Of a stretch of DNA of 40,303 bases, positions 1 to 7,468 are shown piece after piece. How positions within the stretch are numbered: the first letter of the stretch is position 1; every line of letters starts with the position of its first letter. Origin of the DNA: Methanocrinis alkalitolerans (GTDB lineage: Archaea; Halobacteriota; Methanosarcinia; Methanotrichales; Methanotrichaceae); NCBI RefSeq assembly GCF_029167205.1, contig NZ_JARFPL010000023.1:1-40303 (forward strand), in the 5' to 3' direction. The translations under genes and the position numbers were made by a program. The notes beneath the pieces were generated by a model. That model was not told the origin of the DNA and made no database searches. It saw only the letters and a list, made by a program, of their open reading frames with translations.

Positions 1-2
1 AA

Positions 3-560
3 AGCTGTGGGACCGATAGCGCCAAACGTCATCTCAAGAAACTCTCGGGTCGAGAGGCCAGGTTTCGTCGGGACGTAAACCACTGCATCTCCAAAAAGCT
101 GGTTGCGAAAGCCAAAGACACCTCTTCCGTGATCGCCCTCGAAGATCTTCAGGGTATCCGGGAGAGGACGACGGTTTCGAAGGCTCAGAGACGCAAACAG
201 CATAGCTGGGGATTCTATCAGCTCAGGCAGTTCCTCGAGTACAAGGCAGCGATCGCTGGAGTTCCAGTAGTCTACATCGACCCTGCCTATACTTCCCAGG
301 AATGCCCCGTTTGTCATCATATCTACCGGTCAAACCGACTTAATCAGGATCAGTTTGCTTGTGTCTGCTGTGGTTTCTCTGGCCCTGCTGACACCGTCGC
401 AGCTCGAAACATAGCTGCAAGGGTGGGCTGTCAACCTGCCCATCGTGGCCCGATTTTTTGCGGAGCCGCAAGCCCCCAATACTGGCGAGCATCATGCCCG
501 CCAATTCATTGGCGGGTAGTTGACAGCTGCAAGCTTGATCATTTAGAGATGAGGACTTAG
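3..560 (+). CDS. tnpB: TnpB-family RNA-guided nuclease of an IS200/IS605-type element, C-terminal part
   Basis: The reading frame is open from the left window edge, so the N-terminus is missing. What remains is the second half of a TnpB/IS1341-type protein: the RuvC glutamate region (IALEDLQGIRER, from 129), then a zinc finger (CPVC near 304 and CVCC near 360) and the final RuvC aspartate in ADTVAARNIA. The usual DxNAA motif reads DTVAA here, so the Asn next to the Asp is replaced. TnpB proteins are RNA-guided DNA nucleases of IS200/IS605 transposons. The last ~40 codons run through a strongly self-complementary right end, as is usual where the guide RNA overlaps the gene's 3' end. No tnpA is visible. 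Activity cannot be judged without the N-terminus. Confidence 0.85.
   Translation, partial: SCGTDSAKRHLKKLSGREARFRRDVNHCISKKLVAKAKDTSSVIALEDLQGIRERTTVSKAQRRKQHSWGFYQLRQFLEYKAAIAGVPVVYIDPAYTSQECPVCHHIYRSNRLNQDQFACVCCGFSGPADTVAARNIAARVGCQPAHRGPIFCGAASPQYWRASCPPIHWRVVDSCKLDHLEMRT
427..527 (+). ncRNA. Candidate omega RNA (reRNA) scaffold at the TnpB right end
   Basis: GCTGTCAAC at 427-435 is exactly complementary to GTTGACAGC at 519-527. Nested at the 3' side is a perfect 9-bp hairpin, CCCGCCAAT/ATTGGCGGG at 497-516 with a TC loop. TnpB omega RNAs are made from the 3' end of tnpB and the transposon right end, so the guide would begin just after 527. The structure is read directly; the RNA function is inferred from the family. 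Confidence 0.5.
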
Positions 561-571
561 GGGATCTGATC

Positions 572-826
572 TTGTCGGAGTTCGAGCCGGAGGGAAGACA
601 CCCAAAACCGATATTAAACGAGATCAAGTGGCGGGGCCTCAATATGGAGAAGTGCAAGATCGACGTCCTCCACCGGGGCGCGACCGATGACAGGATCACC
701 ATCCGGGGGAGCGAGATCTCCCTTGGTCGGTCCTTCTTCACCTTCGGCGGGACTATGATACCCTACCATCGGATCCTCAGGATCAGGTACGACGGGAGGA
801 CGGTCTTTTCGAGGGCGTGGAGATAA
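572..826 (+). CDS. DUF504 / MJ1316-type domain protein
   Basis: This is a small basic protein of 84 aa. Residues ~11-84 match the DUF504/UPF0248 pattern: ILNEIKW near the start, a middle section ending in ITIRG, then SFFTFGGTMIPYHRILRIRYDG and a terminal Trp. The family is called the MJ1316 RNA cyclic group end recognition domain and has been linked to RNA repair or end processing from gene context; its biochemistry is poorly known. The call uses a TTG start at 572, preceded by AGGGGATC. A start at the internal ATG (644) would remove part of the domain. It lies 11 bp after tnpB but is probably an independent host gene. Confidence 0.7.
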   Translation: MSEFEPEGRHPKPILNEIKWRGLNMEKCKIDVLHRGATDDRITIRGSEISLGRSFFTFGGTMIPYHRILRIRYDGRTVFSRAWR

Positions 827-946
827 TAGCCTCTAGCCTCCATGAAGGGGGTGGGTTTCAATTCGATATCCACGATGACGCTTGAAAGCCCCGTGGGGCC
901 TCTGGATCTGGACGCGGGCGGGAATCTGTAAAGAAATATCGCAGAG

Positions 947-956
947 ATATATTTAT
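947..956 (+). promoter_or_regulatory. TATA box for the methyltransferase gene
   Basis: ATATATTTAT lies about 31 bp (centre) before the ATG at 983. That spacing predicts a transcript with almost no leader. Confidence 0.5.
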
Positions 957-982
957 CTCAAATCCGCGAAGATCCCGGCAGC

Positions 983-1429
983 ATGAAGGGCGAGATTCAG
1001 CCTCCAACTTATTTTGCGGCGCTTCTCCTCGTCTCCGCGGCGTCGCACTACGCTTACCCGGGGCGGCAGGTGGTCGGGCCATCTTTCGCCTACATGGGAC
1101 TTTTGCTCGTCGGCTTTGGGGTGGTTTTGAACCTCTGGACCGATTCTCTCTTCAAGAAGAACAGGACGACGGTCAAGCCCCAGGAGATGCCCTCGAAACT
1201 TCTGATCACGGGCCCCTTCAGGATCAGCCGCCACCCCATGTACCTCGGGATGGTATCCATCCTCCTGGGCGAAGCGGTATTCCTGGGGTCGTTGATAGCC
1301 TTCGTTTTTCCTCTGATCTTCGCGATTCTGATGGGGCTATTCTTCATCCCAAGAGAGGAGGAGAACCTGGAAAGGGCCTTCGGCAGGGAGTACGTGGATT
1401 ATAAGAGGAGGGTAAGACGCTGGATATGA
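983..1429 (+). CDS. Isoprenylcysteine carboxyl methyltransferase (ICMT/PEMT)-like membrane protein
   Basis: This is a 148-aa membrane protein with about four hydrophobic segments (roughly 8-25, 36-54, 90-108 and 108-123). It carries the signature of the ICMT/phospholipid methyltransferase superfamily: GPFRISRHPMYLG at residues 77-89, followed by an EEE cluster (126-128) and a C-terminal FGREYVDYKRRVRRW. These motifs form the SAM-binding part of the fold. Archaea lack classical CAAX prenylation, so the substrate is unknown; members may methylate lipids or small molecules. The ATG start fits the TATA box at 947. It appears monocistronic. Confidence 0.8.
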   Translation: MKGEIQPPTYFAALLLVSAASHYAYPGRQVVGPSFAYMGLLLVGFGVVLNLWTDSLFKKNRTTVKPQEMPSKLLITGPFRISRHPMYLGMVSILLGEAVFLGSLIAFVFPLIFAILMGLFFIPREEENLERAFGREYVDYKRRVRRWI

Positions 1430-1578
1430 TCTATTCCACCATAGAACGATCATCAATAAGAGAAAAAAGCTGACTATAAACATCATGAGATGACGGGAGA
1501 CCCCGGGTGCCCCGCCATCTCAGAAGTCAGGATCTCTTCAGAAATTGGAATATACAGAGCGGCTCCGGCCAGCTCGTT

Positions 1579-2010
1579 TCAATCTTCTTCAGCCTCCGGG
1601 TGCTGGGAGACCACCGTCCCGTCGGCGTCCATCAGGGTGGCGACGTCGCCGCCGTTGTTCCAGATGGGTTTGCCCATGTTCATGTATAGGTCTGTCTCAG
1701 TATCGTTCCCGACACCGGTATGGACCGCCACGAGCCCCCCCGGGAGAAGGCTGAACCCCTCGGGGAAGACGTAAATGTGCTCCTGCTCATCTTTGAGGCT
1801 CCAGCCTGAAAGGTCCTGGCTGGACTTGCCCAAGTTCGTCATCTCTACCCATTCGTCGACCCAGCTGGCGTTGGTTATTACAACGCCATAACCCTCTTGT
1901 TCCCAGTCTTCCATCTTTGCGTCCGCGTCCTCTGCCGAGGAGAGGCCAGCGGTGAAGAAGACGAGCGCCAGGATAAGCGCCAGTCCCCCTTTCATCGAAC
2001 TCGAACTCAT
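1579..2010 (-). CDS. Secreted lamin-tail-domain (LTD) protein
   Basis: 143 aa. The N-terminus has a signal peptide (MKGG, then a hydrophobic run ending near LSSAED, residues 6-26). The mature part is one lamin tail domain: VVITNASWVDEWVEMTNLG, then DLSGWSLKDEQ, FPEGFSLLPGGLVAVHTG and a final DGTVVSQHPE. LTDs are Ig-like modules found in many secreted prokaryotic proteins, often with nucleases or adhesins; here the domain stands alone. The start at 2010 is supported by AGGAGGTG about 8 nt upstream. It is a paralogue of the next gene (2314-2721, same strand), with about 300 bp between them. The function is unknown but it should act outside the membrane. Confidence 0.8.
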   Translation of the reverse strand: MSSSSMKGGLALILALVFFTAGLSSAEDADAKMEDWEQEGYGVVITNASWVDEWVEMTNLGKSSQDLSGWSLKDEQEHIYVFPEGFSLLPGGLVAVHTGVGNDTETDLYMNMGKPIWNNGGDVATLMDADGTVVSQHPEAEED

Positions 2011-2313
2011 AACATCACACCTCCTGAGTTTTACTTAAGTTCAAATGATATAAAGTTTTCCGAAATATTGTTTATTTGTTTTTGGGTCCATTTTGAGATT
2101 TATCGTTGTCTTATGATGGCATCATCTGGATCCATCTGTTAGTTACAGATTCTATTTTGATGAAAATAAATTGCATAAAAATCTAACTGTGATAAAGAAC
2201 GCCCGATGGATCGATAAAGTGTTGAGACATTTTACAGATGATATGCGGAAAATGAAAGGAAGGCGCGGGATCCTTAAGATCCCGCCAAAATTATGACGAG
2301 GGCTTCTCGCCGC
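2011..2313 (-). other. AT-rich spacer between the two LTD genes
   Basis: I see no coding pattern or RNA gene here. It holds the Shine-Dalgarno sequence of the 2010 gene and AT-rich stretches (for example near 2047-2085) that could supply its promoter. The base composition is clearly more AT-rich than the neighbouring genes. Confidence 0.4.
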
Positions 2314-2721
2314 TCATGAGATCTCTGGGTACCGGGCAACGACCTCGCCGTTGGCGTCTTTCAGGGTCACCACCTCTCCATCATCCCAAACCACGTCGTC
2401 TCTTCCCCAGTATAGATCCGTCTGGGTGTCGTTACCTTCGCCTGTATGGACCTTGACGATGGCCCCCGGGTTGAGGACGAACCCCTCAGAGAAGGAGTAG
2501 GTGTTGTTATCCTCGTCGTTGAGGGTCCAGAAGGTGAAGTCCTGGCTCGCCATCCCCGGGTTTGCGATCTCCACCCATCCTTCCTCGATGGACAGGCCGG
2601 TGATCGTAATAGCCTCGTCCATCTCCTCCATTATGTCGCCTGGAGTCAGATCTTCTGCCGCGGCCGACCCCAAAAATAGGGCCGAAATCAGCAGCAACTG
2701 CATAATTCTCGATATTCTCAT
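2314..2721 (-). CDS. Secreted lamin-tail-domain (LTD) protein, second paralogue
   Basis: The frame is open up to 2799, but the ATG at 2721 is chosen. It has GGGAGGT eight bases upstream and begins directly with a signal peptide (MRISRIMQLLLISALFLGSA, cleavage near AAAED), giving 135 aa. The mature domain follows the neighbour closely: ITGLSIEEGWVEIANPG, DFTFWTLNDEDN, FSEGFVLNPGAIVKVHTG, EGNDTQTDLYWG, VVTLKDANGEVVARYPE. The GNDT(Q/E)TDLY stretch is shared by both, so they are a tandem duplication. Function is unknown; the protein is probably exported. The next tnpB element sits about 170 bp upstream of its start. Confidence 0.8.
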   Translation of the reverse strand: MRISRIMQLLLISALFLGSAAAEDLTPGDIMEEMDEAITITGLSIEEGWVEIANPGMASQDFTFWTLNDEDNNTYSFSEGFVLNPGAIVKVHTGEGNDTQTDLYWGRDDVVWDDGEVVTLKDANGEVVARYPEIS

Positions 2722-2891
2722 GACTAACCTCCCACTTTTTACGACTATCCATATTTCCCGAATCGATTTAAGCTTTTCTTCCTCCAAAGCCTCTATCAAA
2801 AGCTTAGCTCCACCCTTATGAGGACCCGACCACTTTTGATGCCATCCTTCAGTCTGTAAAATAGAGCAAAGATTATATACTGTGTTAGTGA

Positions 2892-4023
2892 CTACTCCCC
2901 GCCCTGAAGGGCAGGGCTTCTAGCTTTTGGCAGAGACTGTAGTCCCAGTCTTTGAATGTTTATCGCCGCATTCTCGTCACGGTCCATGACCAGCCCGCAT
3001 TGAGGACATTCATGGACCCGATCCGATAGCGACTTCGGCACTTTAAGGCCGCACCTGGAACATAGCTGACTTGTGTTCCTGGGATCTACTAGAACCACCA
3101 TCGAACCGGCGCTCTCAGCCTTGTACGATGTGGTTATCACTAGCATCCTCCAGGCAGCGTCTGATATGCTCTTAGCCAGGCAGTGGTTCTTAAGCATGTT
3201 CGTGATGCTCAGATCCTCGAAAGCAATCAGCCCGAACCTTTCGACCAGGTTGTGACTGACCTGATGAGCAAAATTGTATCTGCGATTGGCTATCCGCTCA
3301 TGGGTCCGCGAGACGACTTTGAGAGCTTTCCTCCTCTCAGGAGTTTCCTTCTCATATTTGGATAGTCGTCTTTGAGCTTTGGCCAACGCCTTCTCCTCAG
3401 ATCGAAAGAACCGGGGGTTATCGATCTTCTCTCCGTTGGATAGCGTAGCGAAACTCTCCAGCCCCACATCGATGCCCGCCATCAACCCATCTTTCCAGGG
3501 AGGCTTCGGAGGATCGTCGATCTCCACTGAGAAGCAGGCAAACCATTTTCCGGTCGAAGATCTCCGAACGGTTAACCTCTTGATCTTGCCTTCGATGGGT
3601 CGATGGAGCTTGATCTTGATATCTCCGATCTTGGAGAGGTCGAGCTTCCCGGAAGACAGTTTGAATCCCAGCTGTGGATAGGTGAACGAATCGTACCATC
3701 CTTTCCCCTTGAACCTGGGATACCCTGGGGTCTCTCCTGCTTTGACCCTTCGGAAGAACGCTTTGAAGGCCAGATCTACCCGTTCTTGGACGTTCTGGAG
3801 GGTCTGAGAGAATACCTCCTTTTAGTTCTGGTTTGTTTTTCTTCCACTCTGGCAGCAAGTTATGAGTCTCATACTTAGATATGGATTTGCCTTCTTGTTC
3901 GAAAGAGTTTTTTCGATATGCCAAAGTCTCGTTATAGGTCCATCTACACAGCTCCAAGGTCTGTTCCATCTTAGACCGCTGTGCTTTTGTCGGATAGATC
4001 CTATATTTGAAGGCCTTGAGCAT
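2892..4023 (-). pseudogene. tnpB: tnpB broken by one frameshift, catalytic residues intact
   Basis: The N-terminal half (from 4023, MLKAFKYRIYPTKAQ) and the C-terminal half (frame open to the stop at 2892) are in different frames. They join if one base is removed near 3816-3824 (minus-strand AAAAGGAGG, after KKNKPELK). The repaired protein would be about 377 aa, a normal TnpB length. The RuvC residues are all visible: D in AGIDVGLESFATL, E in GLIAFEDLSI, D in DRDENAAINI. The zinc finger CSRCG/CPQCG is intact too. Either this is a very recent pseudogene or the slippery site allows ribosomal frameshifting; a sequencing error is also possible. Confidence 0.8.
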
Positions 4024-4085
4024 TACACTGGCTTATGCCGTTATGGTATTTAAAGATTCATGGCTTAAGGCGGGGTACGATTCAT

Positions 4086-4105
4086 CCCCGGCCCGAAGAC
4101 CGGGG
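4086..4105. repeat. Left-end hairpin of the IS200/IS605 element
   Basis: CCCCGG at 4086-4091 pairs with CCGGGG at 4100-4105. It is followed by TTTTCT and lies about 60 bp before the tnpB start codon, as expected for a left-end recognition hairpin. Confidence 0.55.
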
Positions 4106-4179
4106 TTTTCTCTACCCCTGCACCTCGCCTCTATAATGCTCGAAAAACCGTATATCTGAGAATGATATTGGTGATGTAA

Positions 4180-4974
4180 TTGACAAATAGAAGGATTTTC
4201 GAAAAGATGACTCTCATGGCCGCGGTTCTCTGTCTGCCGGCCTGCCTGATCGGAGCGATCGCCTCAGAGGAGACGGCAGACGCCATATCCGCCGAAGACG
4301 CCTGGAGCATCCTAATGGAGGGGAACGAACGCTTCGTCTCCGGAGAGGTCGCCAGCAAGGACTTTCCTGAGAGGAGGTCTGAGCTCGTCTCGGGACAGAG
4401 CCCCTTCGTTACGGTGGTCACCTGCTCCGACTCCAGGGTCCCTCCTGAGCTGATCTTCGATCAAGGCCTTGGCGACATCTTCGTGATCAGAGTCGCAGGA
4501 AACGTCATGGACCCCATCGTCCTCGGGTCCGTCGAGTACGGCGTCGAGCACCTTCACACACCCCTCCTGGTCATCCTTGGCCACCAGTGTTGCGGTGCCG
4601 TCACCGCTGCCACAGAGGGTGGTGCTGAAGGGAACATCGAGAGCATCATGACCGAAATCGAGCCCGCCGTCGAGATAGCGCGCGAGACGAACATGACCGG
4701 GTCCAACCTAGTGGAAGAGGCGATCGACGAGAACGTCGATCTCGTCATCAAGAACCTCCTCGATAGAAGCCCGATCACAAAAGAGCTGGTCGAGGAGGAG
4801 AAGCTCACAATCTTCGGCGCCAAGTACTTCCTTGAGACCGGCGAGGTCGTCGTACTGACCGAGGTCGACGCCTCCAACGTCGCCGAGATGGTGGTCGAGG
4901 AAGAGGAGAAGGTCGCAGCGTTCGAATCCGGGGAGACTCCGACGGCAGCCATCCCCAAGGAAGAGAGCCCTTAA
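4180..4974 (+). CDS. Beta-class carbonic anhydrase, exported
   Basis: Carbonic anhydrase interconverts CO2 and bicarbonate. The beta-class zinc site is complete: C82, D84 and R86 in TCSDSRVPPE, then H135 and C138 in GHQCCGAV. The region VIRVAGNVMDP and GSVEYGVEHL is also typical. An N-terminal hydrophobic segment (MTLMAAVLCLPACLIGAIASE) looks like a signal peptide, so the enzyme should act outside the membrane. The first possible start is TTG at 4180; ATG at 4207 would also keep the signal peptide and is a good alternative. In an acetate-using methanogen an external enzyme could help export CO2 as bicarbonate; that role is inferred. The C-terminal ~30 residues are acidic. Confidence 0.88.
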   Translation: MTNRRIFEKMTLMAAVLCLPACLIGAIASEETADAISAEDAWSILMEGNERFVSGEVASKDFPERRSELVSGQSPFVTVVTCSDSRVPPELIFDQGLGDIFVIRVAGNVMDPIVLGSVEYGVEHLHTPLLVILGHQCCGAVTAATEGGAEGNIESIMTEIEPAVEIARETNMTGSNLVEEAIDENVDLVIKNLLDRSPITKELVEEEKLTIFGAKYFLETGEVVVLTEVDASNVAEMVVEEEEKVAAFESGETPTAAIPKEESP

Positions 4975-5018
4975 GCTTCCCTGAACGAGTAAGAAGAAAA
5001 TCGCTGGCGGTTAATTAG

Positions 5019-5091
5019 GGCCGGAGCCGGGATTCGAACCCGGGTCATGGGATCCACAGTCCCAAAGGATGGCCAACTACCCTACCCCGGC
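5019..5091 (-). tRNA. tRNA-His (anticodon GTG)
   Basis: The minus strand folds as a cloverleaf. The acceptor is GCCGGGG/CTCCGGC with one G-U pair. The anticodon arm is TGGGA-CTGTGGA-TCCCA with GTG at positions 34-36, and the T arm is CCGGG-TTCGAAT-CCCGG. The discriminator is C73, as expected for tRNA-His. The base before position 1 is T, not G, so the G-1 identity base seems not to be encoded. CCA is not encoded. The 5' end is only 3 nt after the stop codon of the VWA gene on the same strand. Confidence 0.9.
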
Positions 5092-5094
5092 ACT

Positions 5095-6648
5095 TCAGCC
5101 TGATCCCATTCGCTCGGAGGAGATAAAACTTTCCCCGTCCAAACGCCCCATATGGCCCTTCTGAGGTCGATACGCATCCTCAGCGGTCTCGACGACGAGG
5201 GAGAGGAGGTCGTCGAGCCTGTTGATGGAGTAGACGGCGCCGAGGTCGCCGAGGGCCTCCTCCACCTGCTCGTTCTTATTGCCACCGTCGATGGAGAAGA
5301 GGACGAACCTGCCGAGAGCCGCCGCCTCCTGGATGTAATCCCATTCGTTGTAGAGGTTCTGGATGTGGGTGTCGGTGATGCAGAGGATGAGGGGGCCGGG
5401 CCTCGATACGACGAGATCCAAAACCTCCCGGCCCGGGATGTGGGTCCGAGACCCCAGGTGCTGGACGAGGACCTCCTCGACGGCGGAGAGGTCTCTCGTC
5501 CACCCTTGGTGGACCAATTGGTCGCTGAAGCTGATGGCGGCGACGTCTGCCCCCTCTCCGTGGGCGAAGGCGCTCGCCTTAAAGGCGGCGAGGGTCGCAG
5601 CATGGGTCTTCGTCCCCCGGCGGTGGCCTCCCATCGATCCGCTGCTGTCCAGGACCACCAGGAGGTCGGGGACCCTCTCTCCAGAGGCGGCCATGGAGCA
5701 GGACTCCACCTCCCGCTTGTAGGTCGTCACCCCCGGTATCAGCCTCGGGGCGAGGCTGAGGGAGTAGGCGACGTCCAGTTCGCTGGGGGGATCGGAGAAC
5801 CGCCACTTGGCGAGGCTTGAGGGAAACCGGCTCTCCGTCACCTGGCCCGTCGGCCTGATGACGATGGTGTAGCTCTGGTCCCGGTACCACCGTCTCAAAT
5901 CGCCGTCCAGCCCCAGTACCGAGAGCGTCTCCCTGTAAGCCTCCGGCTCCAGATCCGAGGCGATCCCCGATAAGGGGGCGGAATCGGCGTCTCCGAGGAG
6001 CCCCTCCGCGGAAGGGACCCTCCCGGACCCCAGGACCCCCGGCTGCAGCTCCGACAGGATCCTAGCCATCTGCATACACTGCCTCGGCCACCTCGACCTC
6101 TCCTTTACGCCCCAGGAAAAGACTTTGAGGAGCTCCTCCGACTCTGGATGATCCGATGAAGGGAGGGCCACCCCCCAGAGTTCGGCGAGAAACCCCACCA
6201 CCGCCTCATCCAGGGGAGATAGCTCCTCCTTCGCCAGCTCCCTCCACCCCAGGAGGACCTTCTCCTCGTCATCGACGGACCGCTCCAGCCGGAAGGTATC
6301 GACGACGATGTCGGAGAAGAGGTTCACCATCCTCCGGGCCTGGGTTTTGTTCCCGTTGGCGAGCCCCTCCAGGGCAGCCATGGCGAGCCTTCCCGCCGTC
6401 TCCAGGGACCTGGGGCAGAAGAGGTAGTGGACTATCAGATGATCGAAGAAGTTCTCGATGTAAAGGTCCCCCTTATCGAGGGTCTTCTCATCGACGACGA
6501 TCTTGTAGTTCTTGAAGGGGAAACCATCGCCGTCTATAGACCCCGTGATCACCGGCCTTGGGAGCTGGGGCCGATGCCAGCTCGATCTGGACGTCTCCCA
6601 GATCTCAAGGATCTCCTCTACAGAGTAATCTGCCGCCAACGCTATCAT
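5095..6648 (-). CDS. VWA-domain protein, third gene of the MoxR/GXGXG/VWA operon
   Basis: 517 aa, no signal peptide. A von Willebrand factor A domain fills residues ~326-500 with a full metal-ion-dependent adhesion site: D334-x-S336-x-S338 (DSSGSMG), a Thr near 402 and D426 (ITDTH). The N-terminal ~310 residues are unlike a known domain that I can name. One stretch, HLIVHYLFCPRSL (H70, H74), recalls a zinc-protease HExxH helix without its Glu. In known MoxR systems (CbbQ/CbbO, NorQ/NorD, BchI/BchD) the VWA protein is the partner that links the AAA ATPase to its target enzyme. The start overlaps the upstream GXGXG gene by 44 nt, which points to translational coupling. tRNA-His follows 3 nt after the stop. 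Confidence 0.82.
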   Translation of the reverse strand: MIALAADYSVEEILEIWETSRSSWHRPQLPRPVITGSIDGDGFPFKNYKIVVDEKTLDKGDLYIENFFDHLIVHYLFCPRSLETAGRLAMAALEGLANGNKTQARRMVNLFSDIVVDTFRLERSVDDEEKVLLGWRELAKEELSPLDEAVVGFLAELWGVALPSSDHPESEELLKVFSWGVKERSRWPRQCMQMARILSELQPGVLGSGRVPSAEGLLGDADSAPLSGIASDLEPEAYRETLSVLGLDGDLRRWYRDQSYTIVIRPTGQVTESRFPSSLAKWRFSDPPSELDVAYSLSLAPRLIPGVTTYKREVESCSMAASGERVPDLLVVLDSSGSMGGHRRGTKTHAATLAAFKASAFAHGEGADVAAISFSDQLVHQGWTRDLSAVEEVLVQHLGSRTHIPGREVLDLVVSRPGPLILCITDTHIQNLYNEWDYIQEAAALGRFVLFSIDGGNKNEQVEEALGDLGAVYSINRLDDLLSLVVETAEDAYRPQKGHMGRLDGESFISSERMGSG

Positions 6649-7468
6649 CCCCCGCCTGGGGACCGTATCCCTCTGCTTCGATGAGACCCCCCCTCATCCG
6701 CCAGCCCGCCCTCGCACCGGCTTTGCCGAGGAGGGAGATCTCGCCTCCGCTCATCATCAGCCCCAGGTATTCTCCGGCATCTCTTCTCACCCTGATCCTG
6801 CCGGACCTCATCAGCCATCCCGCCCTCGCCCCGGCTCGCCCCTTGACGGCGATCTTCCCCCCTGAGTTTCCGACGGCGAGGTAATTTCCGGCGTCGCCCC
6901 TGACGACCCCCCATCCGCCCCTCATATTTCTGAAGGCGTAATCGCCGCATGATGCTGCAACGATCCCGCCCCCCACCATCTCCTGGCCCAGGTAGTCCCC
7001 GGCACCGCCCCTGACTACGAGCCTTCCGCCGGAGATCCTCTCCCCCAGGTGGTGAGCCCTATTCCAGGAACCTCTGACCTGCCCAGACCCGTCCGAACCC
7101 CACCCCTTAGAGCCGGGAGGCGAGGCTTTGGCGTCCAGAATTATCGTCCCCCCGCGAAGCTCGAGGCCGGCGTAGTCTTGGGGCTGTATCACCAGGGGCG
7201 ATGGCAGCCTCTCGGCGGCAAGGCTTGTGAGGATCCCCCAGATCATCCCCTCCCTCCTTCCCTTGGGCGAGGCGGAGTGGACGAGGGAGAGGATCGTCTC
7301 CCCATCTCGCGGGGCGAGCGCCTCCACCTCAGCTCTCTTCGGCCTCTCTTCGAGCCGTTGTGCCAGGTCCTCAAAGCCCAGGAGAAACTCCCCCCTCTTC
7401 TCCTCCAGCCTCTTCTCCCCTCTCACCTTCCCGGCATAGGCCTCGCCCATGAACCCCGAAAGGCTCAA
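6605..7468 (-). CDS. GXGXG beta-helix repeat protein (GltB/FwdC-like fold)
   Basis: 287 aa. Residues ~140-285 contain about seven copies of a ~19-residue repeat of the form GGxIxVxGxAGxYxGxxM, for example SGGRLVVRGGAGDYLG, SGGKIAVKGRAGARAG and SGGEISLLGKAGARAG. This is the GXGXG right-handed beta-helix seen in the glutamate synthase alpha C-terminal domain and in formylmethanofuran dehydrogenase subunit C. No catalytic domain is attached, so it is probably a structural or docking subunit. The N-terminal ~130 residues (charged, EKRLEEKRGEFL) are unrecognised. The ATG overlaps the stop of the ATPase gene (ATGA) and its own stop lies inside the VWA gene, so all three should be made together. It is unlikely to be a true FwdC, since no Fwd genes lie nearby. 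Confidence 0.75.
   Translation of the reverse strand: MSLSGFMGEAYAGKVRGEKRLEEKRGEFLLGFEDLAQRLEERPKRAEVEALAPRDGETILSLVHSASPKGRREGMIWGILTSLAAERLPSPLVIQPQDYAGLELRGGTIILDAKASPPGSKGWGSDGSGQVRGSWNRAHHLGERISGGRLVVRGGAGDYLGQEMVGGGIVAASCGDYAFRNMRGGWGVVRGDAGNYLAVGNSGGKIAVKGRAGARAGWLMRSGRIRVRRDAGEYLGLMMSGGEISLLGKAGARAGWRMRGGLIEAEGYGPQAGDDSVGGRLLCRGDP

Larger units (their letters stand above)
2892..4110 (-). mobile_element. IS200/IS605-type (tnpB-only) insertion element
   Basis: The element consists of a broken tnpB flanked by the hairpin ends typical of this family. Right end: GCCCT-GA-AGGGC at 2901-2912, inside the GC-rich stretch at the tnpB stop codon. Left end: CCCCGG/CCGGGG at 4086-4105, followed by a T-rich tract. 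No tnpA is present, so it would depend on a transposase supplied elsewhere. It lies between the LTD gene and the carbonic anhydrase gene. These elements make no target duplication, so the exact ends are estimates. Confidence 0.75.

Noticed and set aside
6605..7468. Calling the GXGXG protein formylmethanofuran dehydrogenase subunit C
   Set aside because: No Fwd/Fmd genes nearby, and its operon partners are a MoxR ATPase and a VWA protein; only the fold is shared.
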